From the NCBI GenBank assembly GCA_015075075.1, contig JABTVA010000007.1, positions 93,115 to 157,114 of the forward strand: 64,000 nucleotides of DNA, in the 5' to 3' direction. Below the pieces are notes generated by a model. It searched no databases and was not told where the DNA came from. It worked only from the letters and a program-made list of their open reading frames with translations. This DNA comes from Deltaproteobacteria bacterium. GTDB lineage: Bacteria; Desulfobacterota; GWC2-55-46. Position 1 is the stretch's first letter. Each line of letters opens with the position of its first letter. The translations under genes were made by a program, and so were the position numbers. Of the stretch, positions 1-9,026 are shown piece by piece.

Positions 1-1
1 C

Positions 2-349
2 TGGCACAACCGCTTCACGGACTTCAGCATCCGGAGGATGTTCGCATACCACGCCTGGCTTGAAAGGCACCTTTACAGGCCGGGTTTTCTGAACCTTGAG
101 ATATTCCACACAATCGAGTTCCTCGTGCCGCTCTTCCTCATATCCTACTGGACCGGCTCGGCCCCGCTATTCGCGGTCTGGCTCGGGTTCGTCTTCCATG
201 TCATACTGGACATAGTGAACCTGGCCGCTCACGGGGTCCCGTTCCTGAGGGCGCACTCATTCCTCGAGTTCTTCATCAGGAAAAGGATGCTTGAAAGGAA
301 GGGGTACGATCCGGCAGGGCTCTGCAGGGAAGCGCTGAGGAATATTTAG
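2..349 (+). CDS. C-terminal part of an unidentified membrane protein
   Basis: The frame is open from the window edge, so the start lies outside; the first ATG seen (38) is probably internal. About 115 residues are visible. They contain two hydrophobic stretches, one around FLVPLFLISYW and one around LFAVWLGFVFHVILDIVNL, followed by a basic tail rich in R and K. His and Asp residues sit at the membrane edges (FHVILD, AAHGVPFLRAHS), as in some membrane-bound metal-dependent hydrolases, but this is too little to assign a family. No downstream gene is on the same strand; a dispersed repeat follows the stop codon. Confidence 0.6.
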   Translation, partial: WHNRFTDFSIRRMFAYHAWLERHLYRPGFLNLEIFHTIEFLVPLFLISYWTGSAPLFAVWLGFVFHVILDIVNLAAHGVPFLRAHSFLEFFIRKRMLERKGYDPAGLCREALRNI

Positions 350-528
350 GGAAGCTCTCTGATTGAATCCTGTCGGTTGTCATTGCTTAGGAGCTTTTAG
401 CTCCGAAGCAATCTCAAGGTGCTTGATATCCAAAAGATAAGATTGCTTCCCGCCACGCTTCGCTCGCGGCTTCGGCTCACACGCTCGCAATGACGAACAC
501 ATGAATCAGTCAGATGTTACTTAGGGAA
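350..528. repeat. Dispersed inverted repeat, family D (copy 1)
   Basis: Starts GGGAAGCTCTCTGATTGAATC and contains a long imperfect inverted repeat: TCATTGCTTAGGAGC with GAAGCAATCTC on one side, AGATTGCTTC and CTCGCAATGACGAAC on the other. The same words recur in opposite orientation at 42867-43008. No reading frame of its own. Boundaries are approximate. Confidence 0.65.
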
Positions 529-629
529 GGCCGTGCGTTCCCTTCTTTAAGAGAGGCCAGGGGAATTCCCGGCATTTTCTGCCCTTCCGAGGGAGCATAA
601 GCCGACAATTTTTGCAGGACAGCCCGTTG

Positions 630-1067
630 TCAGCATGCGCTCCCGTCAGCCCAGCTGCAAGAGCCGTCCGTGGTCCTGGTAAGCGGCGAGAAGCCCGCGC
701 CTGCCCTCGGGTTGGATACGGTCATGACGTAAGATTCGGTTATGCCGCCCCCTCCAGCCGATACCTCGAGGGTATTTCCCCTGCTGACGTTAATGGCCCC
801 CCTCCCGATAGGTACGAGCGCAGGCCCGGCAGTTGCCGCTATGACCAGGTAGGTCTGGTTCTCCAGGAAATACGCCTCCTCGTGGCTCGTGGCGTTCTTA
901 GCGTCCGAGAGCATGGCGGCCCGAGCGGCCTTCATGGAGGATGATTGCATGTGCGGTATGGCTATGGCGGCGAGTATGGCGATTATCGCGACGACTATGA
1001 GAAGCTCGACCAACGTGAAGCCGCCGCTCCGCCAGTTCCCGCATGTATTTTTTTCAGCCATGTCCAT
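630..1067 (-). CDS. Type IV pilin-like protein (second pilin)
   Basis: A 145-residue prepilin. A short basic leader ends in Gly-Gly, followed by the class III signal FTLVELLIVVAIIAILAAIAIP with Glu at +5, the usual substrate of PilD peptidase. The rest is a small globular domain ending CSWADGSAC, a short C-terminal disulfide loop very like that of the upstream pilin (CTYADASTC). Start is ATG at 1067, or ATG at 1061, which is better placed relative to GAGG. It lies 83 nt downstream of the major pilin gene, separated by a strong terminator, so it is probably transcribed by read-through or separately. Role inferred as minor or alternative pilin subunit. Confidence 0.85.
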   Translation of the reverse strand: MDMAEKNTCGNWRSGGFTLVELLIVVAIIAILAAIAIPHMQSSSMKAARAAMLSDAKNATSHEEAYFLENQTYLVIAATAGPALVPIGRGAINVSRGNTLEVSAGGGGITESYVMTVSNPRAGAGFSPLTRTTDGSCSWADGSAC

Positions 1068-1092
1068 GCCTCACTCAATGCGTGGTGGACCC

Positions 1093-1126
1093 AAAAAAAA
1101 GGGCCTGCTGAAGCAGGCCCTTTTTT
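1093..1126 (-). terminator. Rho-independent terminator of the pilin gene
   Basis: Perfect stem GGGCCTGCT/AGCAGGCCC with a two-base loop. It is followed on the minus strand by eight T residues and on the plus strand by six. It lies just downstream of the pilin gene at 1151-1603. Confidence 0.85.
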
Positions 1127-1150
1127 CATTCGATGCCGTACACCTTAAAA

Positions 1151-1603
1151 TCAGCAGGTTGAGGCGTCGGCATAGGTGCAGTTGCCGTCGCTGTCGAGCG
1201 TGAGCGGGCTCTTGCCGGCTCCGGCGGCGGTGTTGTCGACGTCTATGGACCAAGTGTCGGGGCCGGTGGTTGCAGTGACTGTTATCGTGTTGTTCTTGCT
1301 GGCAAGGAAATTAACCGTCTGGCCGCTGTTGCTGCCGACTACGCTACCGGTAGCCGGTCCAGGTCCAACACTGAAGCCGTTCGCATCCATGTATGAGCTC
1401 TCGTCAGTGAAGAGCGCCTCAAGCTGGGTGGCCGTGTTTTTGGCGTCAGCGACCATCGAGGCCCTTACGCCCCTCTCCCTGTAGGCTGAGAACTGCGGGA
1501 TGGCTATGGCCGCCAAAATGGCTATGATGGCCACGACTATCAGGAGCTCGACCAGCGTGAAGCCGTCCTCCCTCTTCATGTTCCTCAAGATTCTCTGCAG
1601 CAT
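1151..1603 (-). CDS. pilA: Type IV pilin, major-pilin candidate (PilA-like)
   Basis: A 150-residue prepilin. Start chosen at ATG 1603 because AAAGGAGG lies at ideal distance; an in-frame ATG at 1621 would lack this site. The 14-residue leader ends in Gly before FTLVELLIVVAIIAILAAIAIP (Glu at +5), the PilD cleavage site and N-terminal assembly helix. The C-terminus carries a small Cys-Cys loop (CTYADASTC). A sigma-54-type promoter lies about 105 nt upstream and a terminator follows, as expected for a strongly expressed, separately regulated major pilin. It is not part of a T2SS operon; the pseudopilins are at 46-49 kb. Confidence 0.88.
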   Translation of the reverse strand: MLQRILRNMKREDGFTLVELLIVVAIIAILAAIAIPQFSAYRERGVRASMVADAKNTATQLEALFTDESSYMDANGFSVGPGPATGSVVGSNSGQTVNFLASKNNTITVTATTGPDTWSIDVDNTAAGAGKSPLTLDSDGNCTYADASTC

Positions 1604-1706
1604 TTTACTTCCTCCTTTCACCCTTTGGTGATGTTTTTTTTTATTTCTTTCTTTTCGGAATAACCTCGTGGAACTTAAGCCCGCCGTTATCTTGATTCAC
1701 TACATA

Positions 1707-1722
1707 TGCACCTGGCGTGCCA
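1707..1722 (-). promoter_or_regulatory. Sigma-54 (RpoN) promoter of pilA
   Basis: On the minus strand it reads TGGCACG-CCAG-GTGCA, one mismatch from the consensus TGGCACG-N4-TTGCA. Both the GG (-24) and GC (-12) are present. It predicts a 5' leader of about 90 nt before the pilin start at 1603. Pilin genes of several proteobacteria are known to be RpoN/PilR-dependent. Confidence 0.75.
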
Positions 1723-1789
1723 AACCTGGAATTGTAAGCAAATCAGTATCTTATAGGAAATACAGGCGGCTCTCACCTCGTTAGAAGTA

Positions 1790-1828
1790 ACAATTTTTGT
1801 CAGTTCATATGACATTTTTTGTCAGGTT
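1790..1828 (-). promoter_or_regulatory. Candidate activator (PilR-type) binding sites upstream of pilA
   Basis: Two TTTTTGTCAG words flank TATGACA on the plus strand, giving three TGTC/GACA half-sites within 40 bp. They lie about 85-115 bp upstream of the sigma-54 promoter. PilR is known to bind clusters of TGTC words after T-rich spacers; the assignment is by analogy. Confidence 0.5.
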
Positions 1829-2195
1829 TGCGTCCTTCAGCCTCAAAGGGATCTACTTCTACGGAATTATTCGCCTGATTCCTCTATCCGCAATATCCCG
1901 AGATCATCGAGGCGAAAAACCCGACCACGGGCCAGAACTGTTCGATACCACGAACCCTGTACGCGAAATTCCTTGAATATTGGACGAACCCGTATATGCG
2001 GAAATACTTATCGGATCAAACGATATGTCGGAAATGCCCCAAGTAAAAGGAAAACGCGGCAATGAGGGGCGGGACTGAAAGGAACGCGCCAGTTTAGCAT
2101 CGAGCCTGTTTAAGCGACCCTCCTTTTCGAAAAGACAGGGCCCTGAGACCATCCCGCACGCCTTTAGCAGATTCTGAAAAACTCAAAATCACATT
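1829..2195. other. Intergenic, no gene recognised
   Basis: Between the pilin regulatory region and repeat family C. Possible frames on the minus strand encode nothing recognisable, lack ribosome sites, and show none of the third-position bias of the neighbours. Confidence 0.4.
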
Positions 2196-2298
2196 CAGGC
2201 TGCTCAAAAAGCTCAAGATGCAAGGAGTCGAAAGTGAGGAATGACCGGGTGTCCAACTTTGGAGACGACACAGCAGATTGGGCTTTTTCAGCAGCCTG
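2196..2298. repeat. Dispersed inverted repeat, family C
   Basis: Terminal inverted repeat CAGGCTGCTcAAAAAGC / GCTTTTTCAGCAGCCTG (one mismatch), about 103 bp, with no coding capacity. It ends directly at the stop codon of the downstream minus-strand wzz gene. Fragments of the same family occur at about 34120-34140 (AGCAGATTGGGCTTTTTCA) and at 42749-42767. Confidence 0.7.
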
Positions 2299-3437
2299 TC
2301 AGGAGCCCGAAGCTTCGCCCCTTCTCCCCGAGGCCTCCTTACGTTCAAGAAATAAGGCCGCGATAAAGGAAAAGAATAAGGCCCAGGCCGTAGTCATGAC
2401 TACAATCACGGCGCGCTTCGGCTTGGCTTTCTTGTCCGAAGGCATCGCCATATCGAGCACCTGGACGGTGGGGCTGTCCTTGGCCTCCTGTATGCGGGCG
2501 ACCTCGTATTGCTGCGTAAGGAGCTCAAAGAGCGTCTGCTGGACCTTCGCGTCCCTCAAAAGGTTGGCGTATTCGAACGATATGCCCGGGATATTGTCGG
2601 TGGGTATGAATATGCCCCTTCCGGCAGGCTTGCCGGACTCAAGCTCCTTCAACTTCTCCCTCAGCCCCCTGACCTCGGCCTTCAGGACGCCTGCCTTGGG
2701 GTTCTCCTCGGTCGCGAAGGAAAGGAGGGTAGTGAGCTCGACCTCCTTGGCCATGAGCTGCCCCTTTACTGTGCCAATGGCCTCGATTATCGCCTTCGAC
2801 TGGCTGTCGAGGTTCACCGTCTTGTGCTTCTCCTGGAAGCCCCTCAGCCGGGCCTCTATCCTTTCGAGCTCCTGCCTGGACTCCTTGAGCCTCTTCTCGG
2901 CAAACGCCCTCATCCTCTGGCCGGAGGTCATCGCGGAGCGGCCGAGGACCCTGTCGAGCTCCTCGACAAAGGCGTTGGCGATCAGGGCCGCCCGTTCGGG
3001 CGACTTGTCCAGGACCGTTATGGAGATTATCTCCTCCTTCGATTTTTCGATCTTCACCTTTTGGGAGAGCGCCGATCTCGTCTCTTCAAGGGTCATCCCG
3101 CCGTAAAGCTCGCGGAGTCCGAAGCGCTCTATTATCGGGTCCGCTACGCTACGGCTCCTGAGAATGCCTACCCAGAGGTCGGAAGGCGACTTTAGCCCCA
3201 GGAAGCTCCCGGAGAGCGCCGCGACCCCCGGCAACTGCGAAAGACCGGCCAGGGAACTTAACCCCCTCTCGTCCTGCGGCGGCATGATGCTCGCGGTGGA
3301 GGCGAACTGCTTGGGAAGGAGAAGGCTTACGATTACCGCGATTACGAAGGCGGAGGCCGTAACGGCCCTATCATCTTCCGCCGCCTTGATATGGCCGTTA
3401 TCAGCTCTTGTGACGTAATCGTCCGCGTCTCTTGCAT
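2299..3437 (-). CDS. Wzz/GNVR-type polysaccharide chain-length protein
   Basis: Inner-membrane co-polymerase controlling polysaccharide chain length. From about 3370 the frame encodes a first membrane helix (TASAFVIAVIVSLLLPKQFA), then periplasmic Wzz sequence with ADPIIERFGL and a long coiled coil, and a GNVR-like region. The second membrane helix is VVMTTAWALFFSFIAALFL, followed by a basic tail; there is no tyrosine-kinase domain. The start is unresolved. The frame is open back to the stop codon of wzi with no ATG, GTG or TTG before 3285, while ATG at 3437 is in another frame. A single-base error near 3430 is the simplest reading. Last gene of the minus-strand exopolysaccharide operon. Confidence 0.75.
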
Positions 3438-3438
3438 T

Positions 3439-4956
3439 TCAGAAATGCCTTTCTATGGAAATGGCGGCAACGGGGTTCGTGGACCTTCCCGAGGGGCCGT
3501 CCGTCTTCTCGATCCCCGCGCTCCACCCCACCCTTAGCCCATCGCCCACAAGCACGCTTGCGTCCGCGGCAAGCCAGCTCCGCTTCGTTTCGCCGTTTTC
3601 GTGTATGATGGACCGCTCCCAGTCGGCTTCCGCGCCGATTTGGGCGCCGCCCGGGAAATGGTACTGGGCGCGGAGGAAGAGGTCGGCGGCGTCAGGCCCC
3701 ATGTGGTGCCCGATCACCCGGCCCTTGTAGGTGTAGCCTGAGTCGTACACGTGATGCCTGTACCACTGGGCGAAGGAAGACCTGTCGCCGTGCGCGTTGT
3801 AGGCGTACTCCGCCCTGAAATCGAGATCCTTGACCCCCAGGGGCTCGTCCACGTACAGGCCGAAAATATAGCCTCGAACAGTGGGGGTCCTGTTGCCGGA
3901 TGAGTCCTCGGCGCCTATTTCGGTATAGAGCTTAAGCCCTGACCAGGGCAGCCTGCCATTTCTATCGACATGGATATACGAGGCGTCAATAGAAATGAGC
4001 TGGTTGCCGTCTATAGGCGAGTTCGTGTGCTCCGCGCTGTCCGATGCGACGAAGACCTTTACCCAGTCCGAGGCGCTCAGGCGTTGCCGCCCCTCACCGC
4101 CGAACATGATGACCCTTGAAAGCGCGAACCTGAACGACGGGCGCGGCCTGAAATCCAGCCTCATGCCGAGGAGGTTCGCGCGCGGGAAGTCCCTGTCCTC
4201 TTCGAGTCGTGCCAGGAAAACGGACGGCCTGAACGGCCCGAGCTTCCTCAAGACCCAGGGGAGCAGCACCGGGCGGCCCGTCGAAGCCTTGACCATCTCA
4301 AGCGGCTCCGCGTTATTGGAGAGGAGGAGGCTCCCGTGATAGCCGGGGCCCCACCACATGGATTCCTTGCCGGCGAGGAGCTCTAACGCGCCGATGTCCG
4401 CTTTTGCGTATCCGCGGACGAGCCTGAGTTCGGAGGACGAGCCGGCCCTGTACTCGGGATTGAGCTCTATCGCGGTGAAGCCGAGAAGCCCGGCGCTTGC
4501 CGAGAGGCCGGCCCATGCGTTGCCGTTCCCGCGGAACTCATGCCCGTCGTTGTTGATGGACGGGAAATAAGGCCTCTCATCCGAATACAGGAAACCGGCA
4601 TAAGCGCGCTCTATGGGCTTGAAATATGTGTCCGGACCTGCCCCTTCGTTATCGCCGAGGGCCGCCCTCAAACGTGACGCCATAGGCCCCGCGGACTGCC
4701 CCGGCCCTCCGCTCCCGTCCCTTTTAAGGTTCCGGACGGCCTCGTCGGCAAGCCTTGCGCCTTCCCGCCTGGTGAAGGGCCTGGTTGTGAGTATCCCGCT
4801 CTCTAATACCCCCTTCAACTCCAGGCGCTCAAGGTCCCGGTATATCCAGCTATCGACCGGTATGTTTATCGAGTTCCCGGCATATGCGCCGTCGGGCATG
4901 GAGAGCCCGGATGCGCACAAAAAGAGAGCGCCGAGAAAAAAGAGCTTACGAAACAA
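3439..4956 (-). CDS. Capsule assembly Wzi family outer-membrane protein
   Basis: About 505 residues with a signal peptide (LFFLGALFLCASGLSMPDGAYA). The N-terminal region (NIPVDSWIYRDLERLELKG) is typical of Wzi-family proteins. The remainder is rich in alternating aromatic/polar strands and ends in Phe (ERHF), as in an outer-membrane barrel. Wzi anchors or organises surface polysaccharide. The start is a TTG with AGGAA nine bases upstream; no ATG fits. It sits between the sugar transferase and wzz on the same strand. An inverted-repeat element (4976-5121) lies 20 nt before the start, so its leader may be structured. Confidence 0.8.
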   Translation of the reverse strand: MFRKLFFLGALFLCASGLSMPDGAYAGNSINIPVDSWIYRDLERLELKGVLESGILTTRPFTRREGARLADEAVRNLKRDGSGGPGQSAGPMASRLRAALGDNEGAGPDTYFKPIERAYAGFLYSDERPYFPSINNDGHEFRGNGNAWAGLSASAGLLGFTAIELNPEYRAGSSSELRLVRGYAKADIGALELLAGKESMWWGPGYHGSLLLSNNAEPLEMVKASTGRPVLLPWVLRKLGPFRPSVFLARLEEDRDFPRANLLGMRLDFRPRPSFRFALSRVIMFGGEGRQRLSASDWVKVFVASDSAEHTNSPIDGNQLISIDASYIHVDRNGRLPWSGLKLYTEIGAEDSSGNRTPTVRGYIFGLYVDEPLGVKDLDFRAEYAYNAHGDRSSFAQWYRHHVYDSGYTYKGRVIGHHMGPDAADLFLRAQYHFPGGAQIGAEADWERSIIHENGETKRSWLAADASVLVGDGLRVGWSAGIEKTDGPSGRSTNPVAAISIERHF

Positions 4957-4975
4957 AAACTACCGTTCCTTTCAA

Positions 4976-5121
4976 GGCAACCTCTAAAAATTGATCTTTT
5001 CCCCGGATTCTGTGTCAGGCCTGGAATAAAAATGCTCACATATTATCATAATATATGCTCCGCTTTTTATTCCCGGCCTTCCGGGAAAAGCGGGAAAAAT
5101 CTCTAATTTTGAGAGGTTGCC
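4976..5121. repeat. MITE-like inverted repeat, family A copy 1, with nested hairpin insertion
   Basis: Ends GGCAACCTCTAAAAATT and AATTTTGAGAGGTTGCC. Compared with copy 3 (43851-43934) it matches base for base at both ends but has about 60 extra bases in the centre. Those bases are flanked by GGAATAAAAA/TTTTTATTCC, itself an inverted repeat. It lies 20 nt upstream of the wzi start. Confidence 0.75.
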
Positions 5122-5166
5122 TCAATTGCATCGGACGAGAACGCAGAATCCTTGCGCGGTCCGCCC

Positions 5167-6579
5167 CTATATGCCGGTCCCCCTCAAGACCGCAGGCACG
5201 GTCTTAAGGATTATCTTCAGGTCCAGCCAGAAGCTCCATTTGTCGATGTATTCGAGATCGAGCCTTACCCAGTCCGTAAACCCTATCTTGTTCCTTCCGT
5301 TAACCTGCCAGAGGCAGGTGATCCCGGGCTTAACCGAAAGCCTCCGCCTCTGGGCCAGGTCATACTGGCTGATCTCCGACGGGAGCGGGGGCCTCGGCCC
5401 CACGATGCTCATATCCCCCTTGAGGACGTTAACGAACTGCGGGAGCTCGTCTATGCTGTATTTACGGAGGAGCCTTCCGAAGGACGTGACCCTCGGGTCG
5501 TTACGCGACTTGAAAACCGGCCCGCTCATCTCGTTCAAATGCTTAAGCGATGCGAGCGCCTGGTCCGCGTCCTCTATCATGGTGCGGAACTTAAGCACCT
5601 TGAAGCGCCTGCCGTTTTTCCCGCACCTCTCCTGCCTGAAAAAGACCGGGCCTGGCGAGGTCAACTTGACGCCGATGGACGCGAAGAGAAAAAAAGGCGA
5701 GACCAGGAGAAGCACGAGGGCCGAGAAAACGACATCCAGCGCCCTTTTAAGCAATACGCCCCGCTCGTGCGTGGCGACCGGGTTGAAGGTCATGACCGGC
5801 CTGCCCGCGAACTCGCCCATCTGCATCGCGGCTATCTTGTGCCGATACAGGTCCATAACTATGCTCGCCTTTATGCCGACCTGCTCGCAGGCCATGACCG
5901 GCCCCTCGATCCTGTCGAGGAGCTTCCTCGTAACGACAAACACGACCTCGTCGACCTGCACGGTGGTTATCAGGCGATCGAGGCCCTCGACCTCCCCGAG
6001 CACGCGCTCCGGGGCCGGCGCGGGCCCCGGCTCGTCGTTTTTGCCCACGCTCACGAACCCGAGCACATGCACGCCCCACTGCTTATGCTCTTCGATAAAC
6101 CTCGCGAACTCAAGCGCCCTCCTCCCGGTGCCCACTATTATCATGGTCCTGAAGTTGTAGCCCTTCGTCCTCAGGTAGCGCGTAAGGAAAAGGACAGAAG
6201 CCTTGAAGGCCAGGAGGAGCGCCGAGTTCACGACGAAAAAGATTATGATAAGGGCCCTGCTCACGTATTCGAGCTTGAAGGCGTAAAGAAGGGTCATGAG
6301 GACTATCACGGCGGCGGACGAGCCTTTAAGCACGGGAACGAGCGTCTGCGTAAGGCTCTTTGTCCGCATCGTGCCATAAGCCCCGTAATAACGGAGAAGC
6401 CCCGCCCAGAGCGGCAGTATGAATATCAGGAGAAACGAGTATTCGGAAAAGGGCCTCAGGGCCGGGAGTTCCGGGATGGCCCCCCTTATGGCGTAGGCCG
6501 CCAGGAACGAAAGGGCGGTGATGACAAGGTCCGCGGTCTTAAGGCCGCCGGAGATGATCTTGGTGTTTTCCCTCAGCAT
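5167..6579 (-). CDS. Undecaprenyl-phosphate sugar phosphotransferase (polyprenyl glycosylphosphotransferase)
   Basis: A 470-residue initiating enzyme that moves a sugar-1-phosphate from a nucleotide sugar to undecaprenyl phosphate. Start at ATG 6579 is chosen for GGAGAGGAA upstream. Four to five N-terminal membrane helices come first. A nucleotide-binding-like middle domain follows (MIIVGTGRRALEFARF), then a further helix, then the catalytic sugar-transferase domain. That domain has SPGPVFFRQERCGKNG, KFRTM, SIDELPQFVNVLKGDMSIVG and KPGITCLWQVNGR. It follows the SLBB export gene in the same direction. This is the classical first step of exopolysaccharide repeat-unit synthesis. Confidence 0.93.
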   Translation of the reverse strand: MLRENTKIISGGLKTADLVITALSFLAAYAIRGAIPELPALRPFSEYSFLLIFILPLWAGLLRYYGAYGTMRTKSLTQTLVPVLKGSSAAVIVLMTLLYAFKLEYVSRALIIIFFVVNSALLLAFKASVLFLTRYLRTKGYNFRTMIIVGTGRRALEFARFIEEHKQWGVHVLGFVSVGKNDEPGPAPAPERVLGEVEGLDRLITTVQVDEVVFVVTRKLLDRIEGPVMACEQVGIKASIVMDLYRHKIAAMQMGEFAGRPVMTFNPVATHERGVLLKRALDVVFSALVLLLVSPFFLFASIGVKLTSPGPVFFRQERCGKNGRRFKVLKFRTMIEDADQALASLKHLNEMSGPVFKSRNDPRVTSFGRLLRKYSIDELPQFVNVLKGDMSIVGPRPPLPSEISQYDLAQRRRLSVKPGITCLWQVNGRNKIGFTDWVRLDLEYIDKWSFWLDLKIILKTVPAVLRGTGI

Positions 6580-6649
6580 CCGGTTCCTCTCCAGTTGTAG
6601 GGCGCGCAGTCCGGACCCGGGCGGGTACGGCATTCAAGAGCTGTCAGGG

Positions 6650-8791
6650 TCAAAACGCGACGATAAGTACGCCTGCGGTCACGGCTATCTGATAGAGTAT
6701 TTGCGTAATGTCCTTGAAGTCCCGGAGGAACGCCGTCCTGTCGGCCTTCTCGGGGACGACTATGGTGTCGCCCGGCTCCAGGGACGCCGACATGAGGCCC
6801 CCTCCGGTCCATCTCCTCGTATCCCGGTCCCAGCCTAAAAGGGACCCTGCGTCGTTTCTGCTTATCGCGGTCCCGTCGACCTTAAGTATGTACATCCCGT
6901 CGCTGTCAGCGCTCCTGGTAAGGCCTCCGGCCTTCTTCATGTAATCCTTCACGTTGAAATCGGCCCTGTGCACGAAGGCGGTCTGGTTGTGAACGGCGCC
7001 GATGACCTGCACGTGGGCGGCCCGCTCGGGTATATGGATACGATCGCCATCCTCAAGCACGAGGTCGGATTCGCCTCCCCTGAAATCGTCAAGCGATTCG
7101 ACCCTTATGCTTATCCTGCCCCTGGCCTTTGCGGACTTCATCTTCGCGAGCACCGCCAGCCTGTTCGAGAGCGCGACCTCTTCGATCCTGGCCGCCTCCT
7201 CGTCCAGGGCCGCACCGATTCCGGACGCCGACTGCGCGAGTATCTCCTTTTCGAGCCTGTCGAGCGCCTCGTCGAGCTGGGCCTGCTGGAGCTCCCTTAC
7301 GGATTCCCTCGTGAAGACAGCGCCGCGGAGATAGGCCTTCCCGGTAAATCCCCCGGCTCGCTCTATGAGCGACGAGGCGGTCTCGCCTTTTTTAATGGTA
7401 TACGTGCCGGGGAACCTCACCTCTCCGCTGATCCTTACGGTCCTGTAAAGCTCCCATTCCGGCACGGTCCTTACGAAGAGGTAATCGTTTTCCCGAAGCT
7501 CTATATTGTGCTCGAGGTCCCCATCGAGCGCCTTGCCGAGCTTTACCGGTATCTTGGTCGTCACGGGCCCCGATTGCTCGGGCGTTATCCTCGTAAGCTC
7601 GGCCTCTTCGGTGTAGGCGTAGTACCTCGGCCCGCCGGCAAGCGCGATAAGGTCGCGGACCCTGAGGCCCGAGCCGATGCCGAACTCGCCGCCCCTCTCG
7701 ACCGCGCCTTCGATCCTTACTATCTTTTTATCGGGAATTACCGGATATACTGTAAGGAGGTCTCCTGGCTGCACCTTTATCTCAGCCGGGTCCGTTGCCG
7801 AGAGGTCCGACTCAAGGACCGCCTCCCTGGTGTTCTCCATTATCCGTTCTATGCGGAGCCTTCCCCTGATGGCCGTCTCGTTCAGCCCGCCCGCGAGGGC
7901 AAAGAGCTCGCTTGCGCTCGACTCGTCCTTGAGCTCGTAGATGGCGGGCGACCTGACCTCTCCCGCGACGGCCGCCAGCGGACCAGCGGGAGGGATGAAG
8001 ACGACGTCCTCCGAGGCAAGCCTCAAGTCCGTCGACTTGTCCCCCCTGAGGAGAAGGTCATAGAGGTCCAGGGCGGCGACGGTCGCACCGTTCCTCTTGA
8101 GCTCTATCTTCCTCATGGAGCCCGTCTTTGAAGGCCCGCCGGCGGCGAGGAGCGCGTTCAAGACCGTTGACATCGAGGAAATGGAGTAGCTCCCCGGCTT
8201 GACGGCGTTTCCCACCACGTAGACGCGGATGGAACGGAGCGCGCCCATGCTCACGTTCATCTTGACCTCGGACGGGAGGTAGTACCTCGCAAGCTCTTTT
8301 TTGAGGAATGCCCTCGCCTCGTTGAATGTGAGCCCGTTGAGGAAGATTATTCCAGCTTCCGGGAGGTTTACCTTTCCGTCGCGGTCCACGACGACCGAGT
8401 ACTCGGCATTGAGCCTGCCCCAGAGGCTTACCCTGAGCTCGTCGCCCGGGCCGAGGATGTAATCGGGGTTAACGGGGATATTGTCGGACGGCTGAAACGA
8501 AGAAGGTTCGGACGTGAACAGGGCGTAGCCGAAATGCCTGAGTCCAGGCGTCTTCCCGGCCAGGTATTTCTCGAAGGAGGACTCGTAACCGGGGACTGAT
8601 GCCCTTTCGCGTTCGGGAAAAAATTCCTGAGGCAGGCCGCCCTTCCCGGCTGAAAGCAGCTTCTCGGAAGATGGCGCCTTGGCCTTGCCAGCCCCGCTTT
8701 CAGTCTCTGAAAGGGCCTCCCGTGGATTTAAGGATGTCAGCAGGAAGAATGCCGCTATTATGAAAAGGGCGATGCTCTGGAAACGGTTCAC
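6650..8791 (-). CDS. Multi-SLBB polysaccharide export protein
   Basis: About 713 residues from the GTG at 8791, which is chosen because it is followed directly by a signal peptide (FQSIALFIIAAFFLLTSLNP). An alternative GTG at 8899 has no ribosome site or signal. The Poly_export domain (YILGPGDELRVSLWGRLNAE, GKVNLPEAG) is followed by several SLBB repeats (VYVVGNAVKPGSYSI, RIEGAVERGGEFG, RISGEVRFPGTYTI, VQVIGAVHNQTAFV). One C-terminal membrane helix ends the protein. It resembles long Wza-like exporters and probably forms the outer-membrane/periplasmic exit channel for the locus. First gene of the minus-strand exopolysaccharide operon; the divergent moxR operon starts about 200 bp away. Confidence 0.88.
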   Translation of the reverse strand: MNRFQSIALFIIAAFFLLTSLNPREALSETESGAGKAKAPSSEKLLSAGKGGLPQEFFPERERASVPGYESSFEKYLAGKTPGLRHFGYALFTSEPSSFQPSDNIPVNPDYILGPGDELRVSLWGRLNAEYSVVVDRDGKVNLPEAGIIFLNGLTFNEARAFLKKELARYYLPSEVKMNVSMGALRSIRVYVVGNAVKPGSYSISSMSTVLNALLAAGGPSKTGSMRKIELKRNGATVAALDLYDLLLRGDKSTDLRLASEDVVFIPPAGPLAAVAGEVRSPAIYELKDESSASELFALAGGLNETAIRGRLRIERIMENTREAVLESDLSATDPAEIKVQPGDLLTVYPVIPDKKIVRIEGAVERGGEFGIGSGLRVRDLIALAGGPRYYAYTEEAELTRITPEQSGPVTTKIPVKLGKALDGDLEHNIELRENDYLFVRTVPEWELYRTVRISGEVRFPGTYTIKKGETASSLIERAGGFTGKAYLRGAVFTRESVRELQQAQLDEALDRLEKEILAQSASGIGAALDEEAARIEEVALSNRLAVLAKMKSAKARGRISIRVESLDDFRGGESDLVLEDGDRIHIPERAAHVQVIGAVHNQTAFVHRADFNVKDYMKKAGGLTRSADSDGMYILKVDGTAISRNDAGSLLGWDRDTRRWTGGGLMSASLEPGDTIVVPEKADRTAFLRDFKDITQILYQIAVTAGVLIVAF

Positions 8792-9026
8792 GTCAGGTTG
8801 CTCAGGTCCAGTTGGTTGAGGACAAAAAAGTCTGCCGGCTGCAAGTTTCCGGGAATAATAAGAAAAAAGACCACCTTTGTCAACCTGAATTGGCCGCACT
8901 CGGCCCGCGCGACCTGGAAATCAACCAAAATGCCTATCGGATTTTTAAACCCTTCCTCTTATTGCTCCCGGTTTGACTGGGAAACGAGTATCTGATAAGA
9001 TTTCCCCCGTGCTGATTACCACGGGA

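Noticed and set aside
630..1603. Pilins as T2SS pseudopilins
   Set aside because: A full set of GspG-K is present at 46-49 kb; these two have C-terminal Cys loops and a sigma-54 pilin-type promoter.
5152..6600. 482-codon open frame on the plus strand, antisense to the sugar transferase
   Set aside because: It is a shadow of a strongly supported gene in G+C-rich DNA; the translation is Arg/Pro/Glu-rich without any recognisable motif.
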